Positions 1 through 13,467 of a DNA stretch of 64,000 nucleotides are shown piece by piece. The DNA is taken from the NCBI GenBank assembly GCA_023159155.1, contig JAJNNX010000008.1, forward strand, positions 124,001-188,000, written 5' to 3'. Positions within the stretch are counted from its first letter, which is position 1. Each line of letters starts with the position of its first letter. The notes below the pieces were generated by a model. It saw nothing but the letters and a program-made list of their open reading frames with translations. It made no database searches and had not been told where the DNA came from. The stretch comes from Ustulina deusta (taxonomy: Eukaryota; Ascomycota; Sordariomycetes; Xylariales; Xylariaceae). The position numbers and the translations under genes are program-made.

Positions 1-2535
1 CCCATCTCTACATTCTCCTTGACTCAGCAGCAACTTGCGGCTGATCCGATTCGACATCTAAGCCGCCATGGGTAAGCGCCATGAAAATAACTGCTGACAG
101 GTTTGGGGGGCACCAACTCGATATTCTCGGAACACAGTATTTGCATCATGAGTTATCTACCTCGTTCACAGAAGTAGGAAGAACTCCACCGATTACAACC
201 GACGTCGTGACTCATCCCACGTCTGATTAAGAATAATCTCGAGTGAATATCCTGTCTCTGATCTCATGTCTGACCTTTGTACCTGTTCGGTGGTTGTGAC
301 CAACAATTACACTCCTAGACTAGCGTTACGGCCTTTAGTGAATTCCAACCTAAAGCAAACAGTCGGAGAAGTGTGCTTCATCCGGCACCATTTCCTCCAA
401 GGTACCATGTTCATGTCAATGGCTGTGAGTCCGACAGGTTGGAACCTGCCACGGGCTTGCTAACTTTGTCTAACCAACAAGGCACAGCAGCTAATACATC
501 CATCTAGTACGACATCGAAGTTTTGGCAAGGCGGATCGAACAACCCGAATTCGGCAACACTGTCCGGATATTTGCTTCCAACGGCTTGCTTCGATAATCC
601 ACCTTGCCATGCATGCATCAACCCCAGGTCACTGTTCTTAATCCCGGTAACAAACTAGATTACAGCATTAGACAGCTAACATAGCCTCGTGCAGTCCTGG
701 AGAATCCAGAACTTTACGACGAGCTATCAATATAGCCTCAAGATTTCACATTGACCGCATTCCTATCTCTCAGGACCTTGTGGCTGCCATTGTGCCACCT
801 CTGCTTGCAGCACCCGTGCTTCTCCCTTTGCATTGACTCTTCATCAACTTTTCCATGTACTTTCACCGGTTTTGATCAAAACAAGCCGTCATACCTATAT
901 CTTAATCCTTCGTCCTAATGCTACTCATCGTCAAGTATCTAGGCTCATCGTGATTCGTAGGTGCTTGTCCATTCATGACTTGGTGAGACAAAAAAAAGGC
1001 CAACTTCGCTACATTCCCGCAACACAAGGCTCGACCGGTAGCAATCAGTGTGACGTTGTCTTGCATCGTGCAACATGGTGCAATTGGGTGTTTCTCAGGG
1101 GTGATTTTGACATGTTACACAGCCGGAGAGATGTGGAGAGTCAGACCGAACGGATCAGCCAAGATCGGTAACATAAGGCGAAGTCATTATGAACAATGCG
1201 GATATTACTCACAACTTCCTATATTATATGTCCTTCTCCTGCATGAGAACCAGCGATGCTGACCGCTTAATCGTCAGCCTCGCTCCGCTCATTCGGCCCT
1301 GTCTCGCCGCCCTTCCGCCTATACCCACGTTATCCGACCCAAATAAACAAACGGAAATCTAGATTCCTATTCATTATACACCAATGCCACCTTACAACTC
1401 CCAGTCCTTTTTCCCCATGGATCTAGCGTAATACGACCTTGGTCTGACTACCATCTCAGCGTTGGTAAGACTTGCTATGTTAGTTCTTTGGTATTATTAG
1501 AATGAAGTCGGGCTAATTAACGGGTAGAGCTCCATTGTTATTCACCAGCATTCGCTGATGGGTTCTTGGGCTGATGAGGCTTCCTGTCAAAAGAACTTAC
1601 CTAGTCGCTCTGATTTGCGCCCAGCTTCCATAATATCTCACATTGTATATTTGGGATAGGTATTATTTGAAAATCTCATAAGTTGTATGACTGCTCTTCG
1701 AAACTAATGCTTTGTAGCCAAAAAAACATCGGTGTGAGATCGCACCACATGCTTCGCATCCCACGCACACGGCCTTGGCATTTCCGTACCCAGTCCTCGG
1801 GTTCGACTCGGAAGATCACACATACACGTGGCATCTCTACAATCTTGGATGCAGCCTAGCCTAGCTCGAGTCCGAGGTGGAGGGCAAGCTCAGCCCCTTC
1901 TGAGTCGGCCGGGGATGCGACGATGATAACCAATCATTTATTCCAGGGTCGCGGGAATCCCACAAACGAATCATGAAACAGGCAGCCCCCAAAAGCCTAG
2001 CGAGTGTCTATTAGTAATAGTAGCCTAGCTAGTAATATTTGTTGGTGTGAGGCTCTATGAATCCGGCATGCGAGGTGTGCACGGTGCTAGGCCGAATGGC
2101 TATGCCTTACATGGGGGTTCTCTTCGGTCCGTCGGACTGTCGCGAATAATATTTGGTGAATGAGGTTCGGTGAAGCTTCCTTAAACGTACGATATCGGTG
2201 TCGTGCTTTCAAGGGGCGGCGAATGAGGAAGAATGAAGATGTATGTTTCCTGCAATGATCTTTTTTTCGAGGTTACTAATTCAGGCTACAGCCTTTCTCT
2301 CCTCGTCGTAGTGTCGCTACACAGAATCGCACGACTTCTATTCCTGGAAGAAAATTGAGCGTTCTCAGCTCCCATCGAGAGCATCGTCGGAACGCGTTTT
2401 CGGAGGCATTACTATCTTAACTATGATTTCAGCTGTGCCACGGTGCATTTTCACCTGCCTTGTTGCGCAGTTGATTTTCAACATTAATTTATTCCTTACC
2501 TAGGTATCTATTGGCTAATTCTCATTCTAAGACTC
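1..2535. other. gene-poor stretch at left edge
   Basis: No convincing coding region is visible. The open frames at 266-463 and 833-1171 are short, have no recognisable domain and lack codon bias like the neighbouring genes. An ATG at about 68 followed by a GTAAG donor-like sequence could be a tiny first exon, but no continuation was found. Confidence 0.5.
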
Positions 2536-3212
2536 TCAAGCACCCTGGTCATCGGGGTATCCATCGTCGCCCGGCCGGCAGAGCTCGACCACGAGATAGA
2601 GTTCAGGTCCGTTTTCCAAGCCATACCTCCCATCTGGGCCCTCTGAGACGAATACCACCCTCTTTATTTTCGCCTTCCCCATGTCCCCCTCATGCTCCCA
2701 CAAAAGCCCCGAATACCTCGTGTGAAAGGATTGCCGAGTGTAACACTGGCAAATTCCTCGTCGTTGGGCAGGAACTCAACCGAGCCGGGCTGAGTGAAGT
2801 CCCCACCTCGCTCCAGAAAGCACTCCTCTATCAGGAAGGATGTAGGCTCATTGGAAATACCATTTGTCCCTATACATCGCCAAGTTTTCAGGTCCCCGCC
2901 GGCCGCGAGGTAGTTGTCGACCATCATGTCTCGATACCGCATTGAGGTACGTCTCTCGGCGCTCATCTCATCGCCCAAAGTTAGCTCGATGAATGTAGTG
3001 ACATAAGAATTTAACAAGGGTGACACGACATACCAGTTGAGCATTTTCTGCGACGTGCAGATGCGGAAACCGGAATACTCTCCTTTGCCGGGGGAGTTGA
3101 TATACGGCGCCATGAGTTGCGTGTCTTTGGGACCTACTTGGATACCTCTTCTGGAAAGGCCGTAATCTAGGATGGATTGGCGTCGGGAAGTCCCTGAGAC
3201 GGTGTCGGTCAT
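2536..3212 (-). pseudogene. unrecognised gene split by a one-base frameshift
   Basis: The minus-strand frame opens with ATG at 3212 and runs about 165 codons to the residues NPFTRG near 2716. There the frame enters non-coding-looking sequence and stops at about 2664. In the neighbouring frame, coherent coding resumes immediately with YSGLLWEHEG and runs about 59 codons, through VVFVSEG and ELYLVVELCRPGDD, to a TGA at 2538-2536. Adding one base at about 2714-2717 would fuse the two parts into a protein of roughly 224 aa. I found no GT..AG intron of normal size that restores the frame. It is either a recently broken gene or a sequencing or assembly error. I do not recognise the family. No signal peptide or membrane segment is evident. 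Confidence 0.5.
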
Positions 3213-5347
3213 CTTTTCTTTGTTTTAGTGTTCGGATAATTGGTTGCGGTTGAACTTATTTACTGTGAATAGGGTTGTTCTGTGTGTCGAGAGAATACAA
3301 AGCGAAAGCCCCCGAGTTGAAAGAATTGTCACCTTTTATATGCATTTCCAAAAATCCTAAACCAGTGAACAGTAGATTTACTTCAAAACAGAGGTTCCGA
3401 TACTGATGCTTTGCTCCCAACTGAACGAGATATCATGAGTGCTCTAGGCTGATAGCAGGCTGGTTTCACGAGTAGGGCACACAACAATAATGATCAAGCG
3501 CATGTTACATGAGCAACTAAACTGCATCCTATGCAATCGAGTTCCGTACATCCATTGAGAATGATCCTATCATGATACCTCCGACTTTGTGTTACCTTGG
3601 TTTCTCCCACTTGCCCCCTTCTTTGGTGGCTTAGCCTCAGACATACGCCAGTCATGATAAGAGCTCGGATTCACAAAGTACGGTCTCACCTCCCATCACC
3701 CGAACGGATTCGTATCTCGTCGCTTATTTGTCTCATGTTGGTTAGCTAGGCATCTTCCGCGTTGTGTGTCCTGCTCCCCGCCAATGCCCCCAGTCAATGA
3801 TGCATCCTTGTGTCCCGCCGGCTTCACCGCTGCATGCTGACTAGATATATAGAGTGCGCCAGTCATAACGTCAGAAAGACGGTGCATGGGTTCAGGAACT
3901 CGGTCAGCCATGACGATACAACCCCCGACGTTGAGCTTGCGAGGAGCCGAAGTGGCGTCAGTCAAACCAAGCTGAGTAATACCCAGGAGAGCAGTCTTTT
4001 CATGTAAGACATTGGTAATGGGTCTGAGCAGAGTCTGGGGTCTGTCTACATTTATCTCCGGGGTCGGACATAAGAGATGTCGACGAGCATACGTACGGAC
4101 AGGGAGTAGACAACCTCGTTGCGTGCCGCGCAAAGCCGAGCACGGTATTTTGGGCACCGGATAGAGACGCATGAAGTCCAATCGGACCACAATTGCCCTT
4201 TCGTCTCGAAGTCGTCTAAATCCCTTGTCACCCATGTCATGGTTGTGGTCTTGCGTTCCCTCCACACCCAAGCTTCGCATCGAGGATGCAGCTATATGAT
4301 AGGGCTGATACTATATTCGACGACCCCTACATACCTCGCGTTATCCAAAAGAGGAGATGCCCACAGTGATTATTATCTTCGAGCCTATTAATGGGGCTTG
4401 CCTGGCTCCCAGTATCGCGCCATCACCACAACATTGGGAGGATCAGTTCATCATCGAGATGACTTGCACTGTAGAATCACATATTCTAAGCTTTATTTTT
4501 CATACCGGTTAATTAGTCTGTCTTGGAAGTTTCAATCGCGCGCAAAGACAAGTTAGTATGTGGCCTTGACAGGTAGACGTAGTTGCTTGGAAGTTGGCTG
4601 GTCCCGATTTGCTACAACAACGAAGTACCTGGTCTAGGCGAATGCTCAACTGGGGAGTTGTGGGTTGTGGCGAGGGCAGTAATGAGGCACTACAAATGAG
4701 CTATCCAGTGAATACCAATAACGCTGTCAGGAATCGAACCCAACTCACTACATAGGCAGCTCACCGGGCAGTAACTACTGGTAGATATCCATAGGTGCGT
4801 GCCTACCTTACCTATTCATCGCATTTTTTTCTGGAATACCCATGACTTGCATCCATGTATAAGTACTTAGAGGTATGTATGTACCTGGCGGTCCAGACAT
4901 TCCCGTCCCCTGTCTCTCCCTCTCTCCATTATTTTCTTCGGTTATATTCTTACAGCAAGGTATAGGTACCATCCACCAACAGTTCGTCGGGCCACTTCCC
5001 CACTTTGTTGGTTCCTCCAACCAACTGGCCTAGGTATCTCATTCAGTATCATTCAGCTGGGGTTCTGGTCATGGCATCACCAGTGTAACTAATCTTAGAC
5101 CTGTCACCCCTCCCCCGCCAATGACAGCCGTCCATTCCAATCGAGCTACCCCGCCATCATCATCCATTGGCATCTGACCAGAACCTCGCGCTGAGCCCTA
5201 ATACTTACTTGCCCTCCTCTACTCATTTTGCCTTACATACTCTGCTCACGTCATTTCCTCCTCGTCACGAACACACGACACAGCGGCACTACTTCGCTTC
5301 CCGCCATTGAATTGGGACAGCCCGGACGTACAAGTGGCCTCATCACT
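3213..5347. other. intergenic region upstream of het-C
   Basis: No supported gene. The open frame at 3696-4280 (minus) is of moderate length, but I see no family resemblance. The segment carries one copy of the tRNA-like repeat at 4693-4748. The last 250 bases before the het-C start are C/T-rich, as in many fungal promoters and 5' leaders. Confidence 0.5.
4693..4748 (-). repeat. 56-bp tRNA-like repeat, left copy (inverted)
   Basis: Read on the minus strand, this segment matches 7993-8048 (plus) at 52 of 56 positions without gaps. It contains a perfect polymerase III B-box-like word, GGTTCGATTCC, with flanking bases that could form a weak T-stem. No complete tRNA cloverleaf can be drawn around it. 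Three of the four differences are transitions. It is likely a fragment of a tRNA-derived element (SINE-like), or a decayed tRNA copy. Confidence 0.6.
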
Positions 5348-7733
5348 ATGGGTCTCCCTAGGCTCGGCTTCGGCAGCACTCTGCTCATTTTTGGGCTGAT
5401 CCTGGTCTTGATGCCCACCAAGGTCGCCGCCTTTGGTGCTGGCAACATCCCTTCTATTGCCCAGGTGGAAGGCCACAACTGGCGGCATGGCGATATTGAG
5501 GATATGCTCAAGTAAGCTGCATCGCTGACCGTTTACTTAAGAGTGAATCCACCTGATATGTTCCCCTAGGACCATCGCTTTCTTGCATGGCAAGAAGTGG
5601 ACGACTCTGCTTGTCCAGCGAACATATTTTGGCAACTGGCTGCGAGATTACTCCCAGGCTGTCGATGTCGGCAGTCTGAAGGGCGTCAATGCTGAGACGA
5701 TTCGCATTCTCGTCTGGGTTCTCTCGTTTCTTGCCAATGGCTATGCGACCGAAGAGTTCGAAGTTACCGCCGAACGGCTCGGTGTCTATCGGCCAGAGGA
5801 GCACATCGATAACCCGCTTGGCTATGCAGACGGAAAAGATGCCAGAGAATTCGACCGGCGTCTTCGCGGGCCTGTCATGCCCGAGGAAACCCAGATCGAC
5901 CCGCACACGGGAATGAAGAATTACATTGCCAACGATCGCGGTACCTGGGCCACGAGCACAGGTTATATCAGGTTCAGTTTTGAGCGCAGTGTCCACTTTG
6001 GAAGGTTGTATACCAGTGGCTCCCACGGGAGAGGAAATGAAGAGGATCTCTGCGAGGCATTGCGATGTCTCGGGCAAGCGCTTCACTGTATGGAGGATTT
6101 CAGCGCCCACAGTAATTATTGTGAATTGGCTCTGCGTGAACTCGGCTATCACAATGTTTTCTCTCATTGCGGATCCAGCACTGAGATTAACCTCCATGGC
6201 CGCCGTGTTTTCCCTCTCGTGACGGGAACTTTTGGCGGTGTCGATTTCTTGCACTCCGTCTTAGGCGAAGCCAACGATCATTTCACCCAGTCAGAGGTCG
6301 ATCAACTAGACATTGCCCTCAAGAACTCTGAAAACAGCAGCGGGCCCAGTGGTGGCGGCGGTGGTACCCGAGGGTTTGGTAGCAGCCTCTTCGGTGGTGG
6401 AGGAAGCGGAGGCTCCGACTTCATTTCGCTTGTTGGTTCGCTACCCGGCATAGGAGGTGGAATGGCGTCGGAAGCACAAGATTTGAAACGGATGGCACAG
6501 GAGCAAGAGCGAAGAAACGAACAGAGTGGCGCTTACTCTAGTACAAGGTCGAACCAGAATATTGTCCCCGGTATGAGCGAAAATTTCGACCCCGTTAAGG
6601 TTTCTAAACAGGTCTATCCCATTCTGGCTTTCCGCGACAAGATCGTCAAATCGATCAACAGAGGAATTGCCAAGGTTCCTGGACTCGAAAGCCTTCTAGA
6701 GAAGATCAGTGAGACGTTGACTGCGTTTGTTCTAGGCCTTTTGGCGCCTTTTATTAGACCTATCATCAGTGCGGTTACGAAGGCGCTCAAGGATGGTTCC
6801 TCGGGTGTCATCAGCGCCAGTGCGCATTCGCAGCTAGAGCCTTGGACGAATCCTCATTGCTCGGATCCAACCCACTCTATGCTCTCCAAAGACCATTTTA
6901 CTAATGTTCTGAACCCATGCGCTGGCCGGGTTGCTGCCGCTATTCTCCAATACGTTGTGCCGTAAGTTGTCCCCAGAGCCGACCGAGGATTCGTTCTAAT
7001 TTCCCCTAGGCGAATCTTATACGCTTGGGAGAACCCGGGTGTGCCTGTCAGCGAAGTCGTCAATGATGTGAGCAGGGCTTTTCACCACCCAGCTATTCGG
7101 GATGAACGTGTCGAGATTCAGAAAACCATGTTTGATACTGTACGGAAGTGGGCGAACGAGCACCCACGTCGACATGACCTTGATCGTATTTTAGGTTCGG
7201 AGTCAGTCCGCACTGGAAAGAACCATGACCAATCCGGACAGAAAAGCGGTTCCCACAGCCATTCACATGGCGGTGGTATTTTCGACGGCGGGGTCCTCGA
7301 ACAGCTTGGTCATGGGCGGCCGAAAGGGTCGCTGTGGGACCAGTGCGCAACTAGGGACTTGGACGCGATGGGCGCCGGCTCCGGTGTTCGCCCAGGATCT
7401 GGTGGTCGCCCAACTTCTAACTATTCCGAACAATCTGGATCGGGATATGGTAGGCCAGCACCGTCTCACTACCAATCTGGAGGATATCCAGCACACCAAA
7501 ATCCCATTCCTCAAGGTGAAGCTTCGAGCTATTTTAGTGGGTCAGACCAAACTCATGGTCCTGCTCACAGTCCTCCTCATGGCCCTCCTCATGGTCCTCC
7601 TCATGGTCCTCCTTATGGTTACCCAAACCAGGGATATGGCGGGCCTTCTCCACCTCAGCAAGGGGGCTACCCTCCATACGGACAGCAGCAGCAGCAATGG
7701 GGAGGGGGATACGGCAGCCCGTATCCGTACTAG
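5348..7733 (+). CDS. het-C: HET-C heterokaryon incompatibility protein
   Basis: Three exons are read: 5348-5511, 5570-6961 and 7010-7733. The introns are 58 and 48 nt with GTAAG donors and CCTAG acceptors. They give 759 aa. The start MGLPRLGFG opens a hydrophobic signal peptide, probably cleaved near KVAA-FGAG. The next about 300 residues carry the conserved HET-C core, including NIPSIAQVEGHNWRHGDIED, FGNWLRDYSQA and GQALHCMEDFSAHSNYCELA. A glycine-rich segment follows (about residue 320-360), then a second conserved block, then a Gly/Pro/His/Gln-rich tail with HGPP repeats. In Neurospora, HET-C is a plasma-membrane glycoprotein whose allelic forms trigger incompatibility together with the HET-domain protein PIN-C. 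The specificity region of that protein lies in a variable segment. The gene looks intact. Allele class cannot be judged from one sequence. Confidence 0.95.
7571..7618 (+). repeat. 12-bp tandem repeats in het-C tail
   Basis: There are four consecutive 12-base units of the form tcctcctcatgg with few changes. They encode Pro-Pro-His-Gly repeats in the disordered C-terminal tail of HET-C. Such a tract is prone to slippage and length variation. Confidence 0.85.
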
Positions 7734-8532
7734 GTAGATTATATGAGCGAGAGCCGACCAGGTGGCGTTAACGGATTACATAGAAATGGGAGGATACCAT
7801 GCCTACAAAGGCTCGAGGAGGTAGGAACAGTCGAGTTTCTGATTGACCCGTAGAAATAAATATATCCTAGGAACTGTTATGCATAATCAATGTCTCTTCT
7901 GAACAAGCTTTAACTAGTAGCGGAACACGCATATGCATCGTGACCCGCCCTAATCTCTACTATGTCCACGTAAAAAAGGAGTGAGTGCTGGTGTGAGTTG
8001 GGTTCGATTCCTGACAGCGCTATTGGTATTCGCTAGATCGCTCATTTGGTAGATTATCGACAAGAACTCAAATGTAGTAAGGGATGCCTGTCTTAGCAGA
8101 GTTTTGTATGCAAGGCAAGTAGAAACTCCAATCATGATGCATCATTCTTAGTGAAGTAAACTCTCATGTTACACCTTGAAAAGGGCAAACGGCATCTGGG
8201 CTGTGTCTAGACGATTGTCGATGAGACAGTGCCATTAAGACTAAGAAACCAGGCTTGTCATTACAATCGAGAATGAAGTTTAGGTAAGCCATGATATTTT
8301 TCCGCAAACATTCCATCAAGGGAACATATATTATAAAGGGATCTAACAACTCTCCTCGTCCCCAACACGTACGTTGTCTTCTCCCCATCACACAGTCTTC
8401 GCTCTCGTCACGACTGGGAACCAGAACCAGAACCGGAACTCACGCTCACGCTCACACTGATATTTCAACACTCTCTCCAACACGGAACAAATCAAACACG
8501 CACCGACTCCTATTTGTGTTCCCATACACCAC
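7734..8532. other. het-C 3' flank and upstream of orphan gene
   Basis: No gene seen. It contains the right copy of the tRNA-like repeat at 7993-8048 and, just before 8533, a C/T-rich leader. Confidence 0.5.
7993..8048 (+). repeat. 56-bp tRNA-like repeat, right copy
   Basis: This is the direct-strand partner of 4693-4748 (52/56 identical, no gaps), with the same GGTTCGATTCC B-box-like word. Together the two copies form an inverted pair about 3.3 kb apart, enclosing het-C. Confidence 0.6.
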
Positions 8533-8904
8533 ATGTCTGGTCCTCGACGCTCCGAATCCCCCGACATGATCCTCGGCTTCATGCAATCGGGCTGCCGAAT
8601 CCTGCTCGACCCGTACACCCACTGGCCGATCCGCGTGGCCATCGCGCACTTCAAGCCCACTTGCTGCTGCGCGACCAGGGAGGGGGACTCCTCTGCCCCG
8701 GGCGACGACGACTCGGTGGCCGTCCGCGAGTTCCTCTTCTACGTCGCCTACGAGTACCACTATAAGGAGGACCCCAAGAAGTACAACGCCCTCGCGTGCA
8801 ACGAGATCATCAAGGCCCAAGCGGCGCGCCTCGGGCTCGACCTCGAGGGCCGGCTCATCTGGGACGTGTATCCCGACTGCTTACCGCCGCGTCCGCGGTC
8901 CTAG
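8533..8904 (+). CDS. orphan 123-aa protein
   Basis: This is a single uninterrupted frame from ATG (context ccacATGtc) to TAG, with strong GC bias at third codon positions as in the proven genes nearby. The protein starts MSGPRRSESPDMILGF and has a Cys cluster (KPTCCCAT, about residues 47-54). An acidic stretch (GDDDSVAVREF) and an aromatic/charged helix-like part (YEYHYKEDPKKYNALACNEI) follow. There is no signal peptide, membrane helix or family I recognise. An upstream C/T-rich leader supports transcription. It may be a lineage-restricted gene. Confidence 0.6.
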   Translation: MSGPRRSESPDMILGFMQSGCRILLDPYTHWPIRVAIAHFKPTCCCATREGDSSAPGDDDSVAVREFLFYVAYEYHYKEDPKKYNALACNEIIKAQAARLGLDLEGRLIWDVYPDCLPPRPRS

Positions 8905-9507
8905 GGCGCCGTTGTTGGTGCCGGAGAGAATATAGGGTTTTGTGACATTGTGAAGTATTCTTTCTTCTCGAGTGAGCCGTGCTGTTTTTTTTTTTTTTTT
9001 TTTTTGGACTTGGGTATCGATCGTCCTAATCTTCCAACTTGATAGATTGTTAGTAAATAGCTGTGTCCGTACTTGATCCCGTGTTTTTACGTAGGTCTCG
9101 TTAATGAGCTTTGTAGAAGAATGAAATCACACACTCTTCCGAATAGTCGTATGCGCATGTATACGAGTGACTATCTGGGTAGGTATCTAGTATTGGCGAT
9201 CACCGAAGCGACTTAACTTATAACTCGGATATCTGAAGGTGATCGGAATAGACGACGCGATGTATCAATCTCCCGCAAAACTGCTAGTAAAATATAATTG
9301 CGGTGTATCATGCGTCTGCTAAATATATAGTAGATTGTAGAGGTGGCCGTGAACTCAATTGCGACCCTGAACATTGTGCCCAAAGTCCTTAAACCCCAGC
9401 CTCTCATTGTTGTGCAACAAACTTTGGTATTCCAGGCTCAGAGTGCGTACTGATCGGATGACATTGCTTTCAGGTATTTACTATGCTGGCATGTTCCCTT
9501 CTGCTAT
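8905..9507. other. intergenic with 21-T run
   Basis: No gene seen. A homopolymer of 21 T lies at 8985-9005. The region lies between convergent genes, so it holds their 3' ends. Confidence 0.6.
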
Positions 9508-10626
9508 CTAATACGCATCGGCCGCCTTTAAAAGTTGGTCGGCACCCCCCTCCTGCCTCAACAACGCCATGTTCTCCTGCCAGCGCAGCCACGCCAGACC
9601 TTGCAGGAGACTGTCGCAAAGATCATCCAACTTAGAACCGAGAAGCACTTGTTCCTCCTCCGTCTGTGTCTTCGAGGCTGCGCGCTTTGATCGACCACCG
9701 CGCCTGACGGCCTTCCCTCCGTCTCTGTACGCAGCTATCATGTTCCCCGCATCACGATTACCCGGCTCTACAACGACATCTTGTCGGCGGAGCCAATCTC
9801 GCAGGAGGTTGATTTTCAGTTTCTTGACCTCGGTGCTCGTTTTCCGGGGTCGTGTTCCCGGCTCGCAGGCCGACGCATCCGCTTCGCCCTTCTGCACGGC
9901 TTTTTTACTTTGCCGTGGCGTATCCAGATTTGGCGGATGGAGAAACAATTTCACCACGCGTTCGGGCCGTACGGTCACCACCTCCCCTTTCCATTTCTGG
10001 ACGTCGCGCAGCGTTCCTAGCGAGGCGTGAAGCATGGCCTCGATCGTGTTCACGCGCAGCGTCCACTCCTGGATGGCCGGCGACCCGCTGCTGCGCCACC
10101 GCTGTCGCTCGATCAGGATGTGGGTCGGTAGCGGCTTGAGCTGCAGTACTGTATTTTGGAGAAAGTCGTTGGCCGTCTTCGCCAGCGCCTCCGGGCTAAA
10201 ATCCCGAGTCGACGACGTGTCTACCTCGAGAGCGTCGTCTTCACTGCCAACTTGGGAAGAGCCATTGGTGGCTGCGTCGTCGAGAAGCGAGAGACGCCGC
10301 CATGCGTGGAGCTTGACGACTGGCGGACTGGTGCCGATGTATTTGGTCTGTGGCGTGCTGCTGCTGGTCTTCTTCGGCTTGACGTTTGCCTTGGGAGAGA
10401 CAGGGGTCAACAGACTGTAGGCCAGGTTCCGGATGCCGACATCGATGCTCAGAACCACGGGCTTGGCCGGCACGTTGTCGTCGGCGGCGGCGGCGGCGGC
10501 CAGACGCGTGATGAGCTCTGGCTTCCGCCCGCTCAGCGGTAGACCGCAGAGGGAAGAGAGGCACTTGAGGTGGCGGGCTAGTAGATGTCGCGCTGTCACG
10601 TCGAAAGCGGCACTACTCGCTGCCAT
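9508..10626 (-). CDS. cce1: mitochondrial Holliday junction resolvase (Cce1/Ydc2 type)
   Basis: This is an intronless 372-aa frame with ATG at 10626. Residues about 10-45 form a SAP-like DNA-binding motif (HLLARHLKCLSSLCGLPLSG). The RNase H-fold resolvase domain follows, with VLSIDVGIRNLAYSLL (Asp62), ILIERQRWRSSG, and near the C terminus KLDDLCDSLLQGLAWLRW. These supply the acidic residues expected for the metal-dependent active site of the Cce1/Ydc2 family. Family members cut four-way junctions in mitochondrial DNA and help resolve recombining mtDNA. The N terminus is poor in acidic residues up to residue 8 and could aid mitochondrial import. A Lys/Arg-rich insertion (GKAVRRGGRSKRAASK) separates the last two motifs. 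The order of SAP motif and catalytic motifs fits the family well. Confidence 0.88.
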   Translation of the reverse strand: MAASSAAFDVTARHLLARHLKCLSSLCGLPLSGRKPELITRLAAAAAADDNVPAKPVVLSIDVGIRNLAYSLLTPVSPKANVKPKKTSSSTPQTKYIGTSPPVVKLHAWRRLSLLDDAATNGSSQVGSEDDALEVDTSSTRDFSPEALAKTANDFLQNTVLQLKPLPTHILIERQRWRSSGSPAIQEWTLRVNTIEAMLHASLGTLRDVQKWKGEVVTVRPERVVKLFLHPPNLDTPRQSKKAVQKGEADASACEPGTRPRKTSTEVKKLKINLLRDWLRRQDVVVEPGNRDAGNMIAAYRDGGKAVRRGGRSKRAASKTQTEEEQVLLGSKLDDLCDSLLQGLAWLRWQENMALLRQEGGADQLLKAADAY

Positions 10627-11799
10627 TTATGTGAGGGTTTCTATGCGCCTCAGGCGGTCAAGCCATGCCTTCGTCACGTCGACCCTGCGAGCGTGAACGC
10701 CGGTGAAGGGGCCAGTCTAGATTGAGCTGGAAGGGACTTTATGATCCCGTCACGTTCCCGCTATGTTCTTTGCATGAAACCCAAAAAGCCTCGGCTTTCG
10801 ATTGGTATATATCGAATGATACAGGGAATGAAGGGATAGAAATGCTGTGTGTATTTGGTGAGAAGCAATATTGAGCAAAACTGCCTCCGCTAGATAGTAG
10901 GTCACATTTTGGGCTAGCGGATGGTTGAAATTCGGGTCATGCAGGTGTTTGACACTGCCGGACAGCTAAAACATAGAATATAACTAGAATATAGTGAATT
11001 GTAGTCAATAGCCTGTACTCTATTACAGGTACCTAAGGTAGTCAATATAGCTATACAAACTAACCTAGCTAAGTATGCAGACTGACCTAGCCACCCATAC
11101 AGCCCTGCCTACTGCAACTGTCGCAGCATATGCCTAGGTACTTACCTAGATAAAGCAATGTTGAGTAAATATCTGTACAGTAGTGTACCTCAGTATCTAC
11201 TTAAGTAAGTATCTACCTACTAGGTAGTGTCACTGTCTCTTGATAGTGGTCTCTTACATATCCACAGACGACCATAACCCCTGTCAATTGTCCGAATGCA
11301 ACGAGTCTGTTTCTGACTGTGTTAGGTATTATTAATGGTCCCTAGCCCATCTTTTCACCTACTACCTATCTACTTTGGTACGAATGAGAATTCATGGGCT
11401 CCCCGACCCCGGATTCCAAATAAAAAATTGGTTGGAAATTTATTATAGATACAGACTACCTGATACAGCCTAGATACCGCATGCTGTGCAACATATCGAG
11501 CTTCTAATGTCAAATACTCAACACGCCCTGGGCCACCCATATGCTAACCCTAATTGTTCCAGCCAACCAGATCCAGCACCGTCCTTCTGTCGTGATCGCC
11601 CGACGAGAGGCCGGGACAGAAACAGAGCGAACACGAAACTCGTTAGTAATCCGCCGTCTTATCAATCAACCCGGTATTTACGAAACAGCCCTGGAAAGAC
11701 GTCACCCCGCTTACTAGCTCCCAGCTCCCAGCTCCCCTCCCCCGCCAATACCGAACACTGCGGGCATTTGCGTCCCTCCGCTTCGCCTCCCATCGCAGC

Positions 11800-11806
<7 letters not shown>
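10627..11806. other. divergent promoter region with ACCTAGGTA-type short repeats
   Basis: No gene seen. Between about 10990 and 11240 the sequence is rich in short palindromic words built from CCTAGG, GGTACC and TAGGTA, which recur in several other intergenic stretches of this window. The last 150 bases before 11807 are C/T-rich. Confidence 0.55.

Positions 11807-13467
<1,661 letters not shown>

Noticed and set aside
3696..4280. 194-residue open frame on the minus strand
   Set aside because: Fragments recalled a decayed monooxygenase, but no motif could be placed with confidence and the codon use is unlike the neighbours.
4693..4748. Functional tRNA gene at the B-box-like repeat
   Set aside because: No acceptor stem or A-box can be placed at the right distance around either copy, so only a repeat is claimed.
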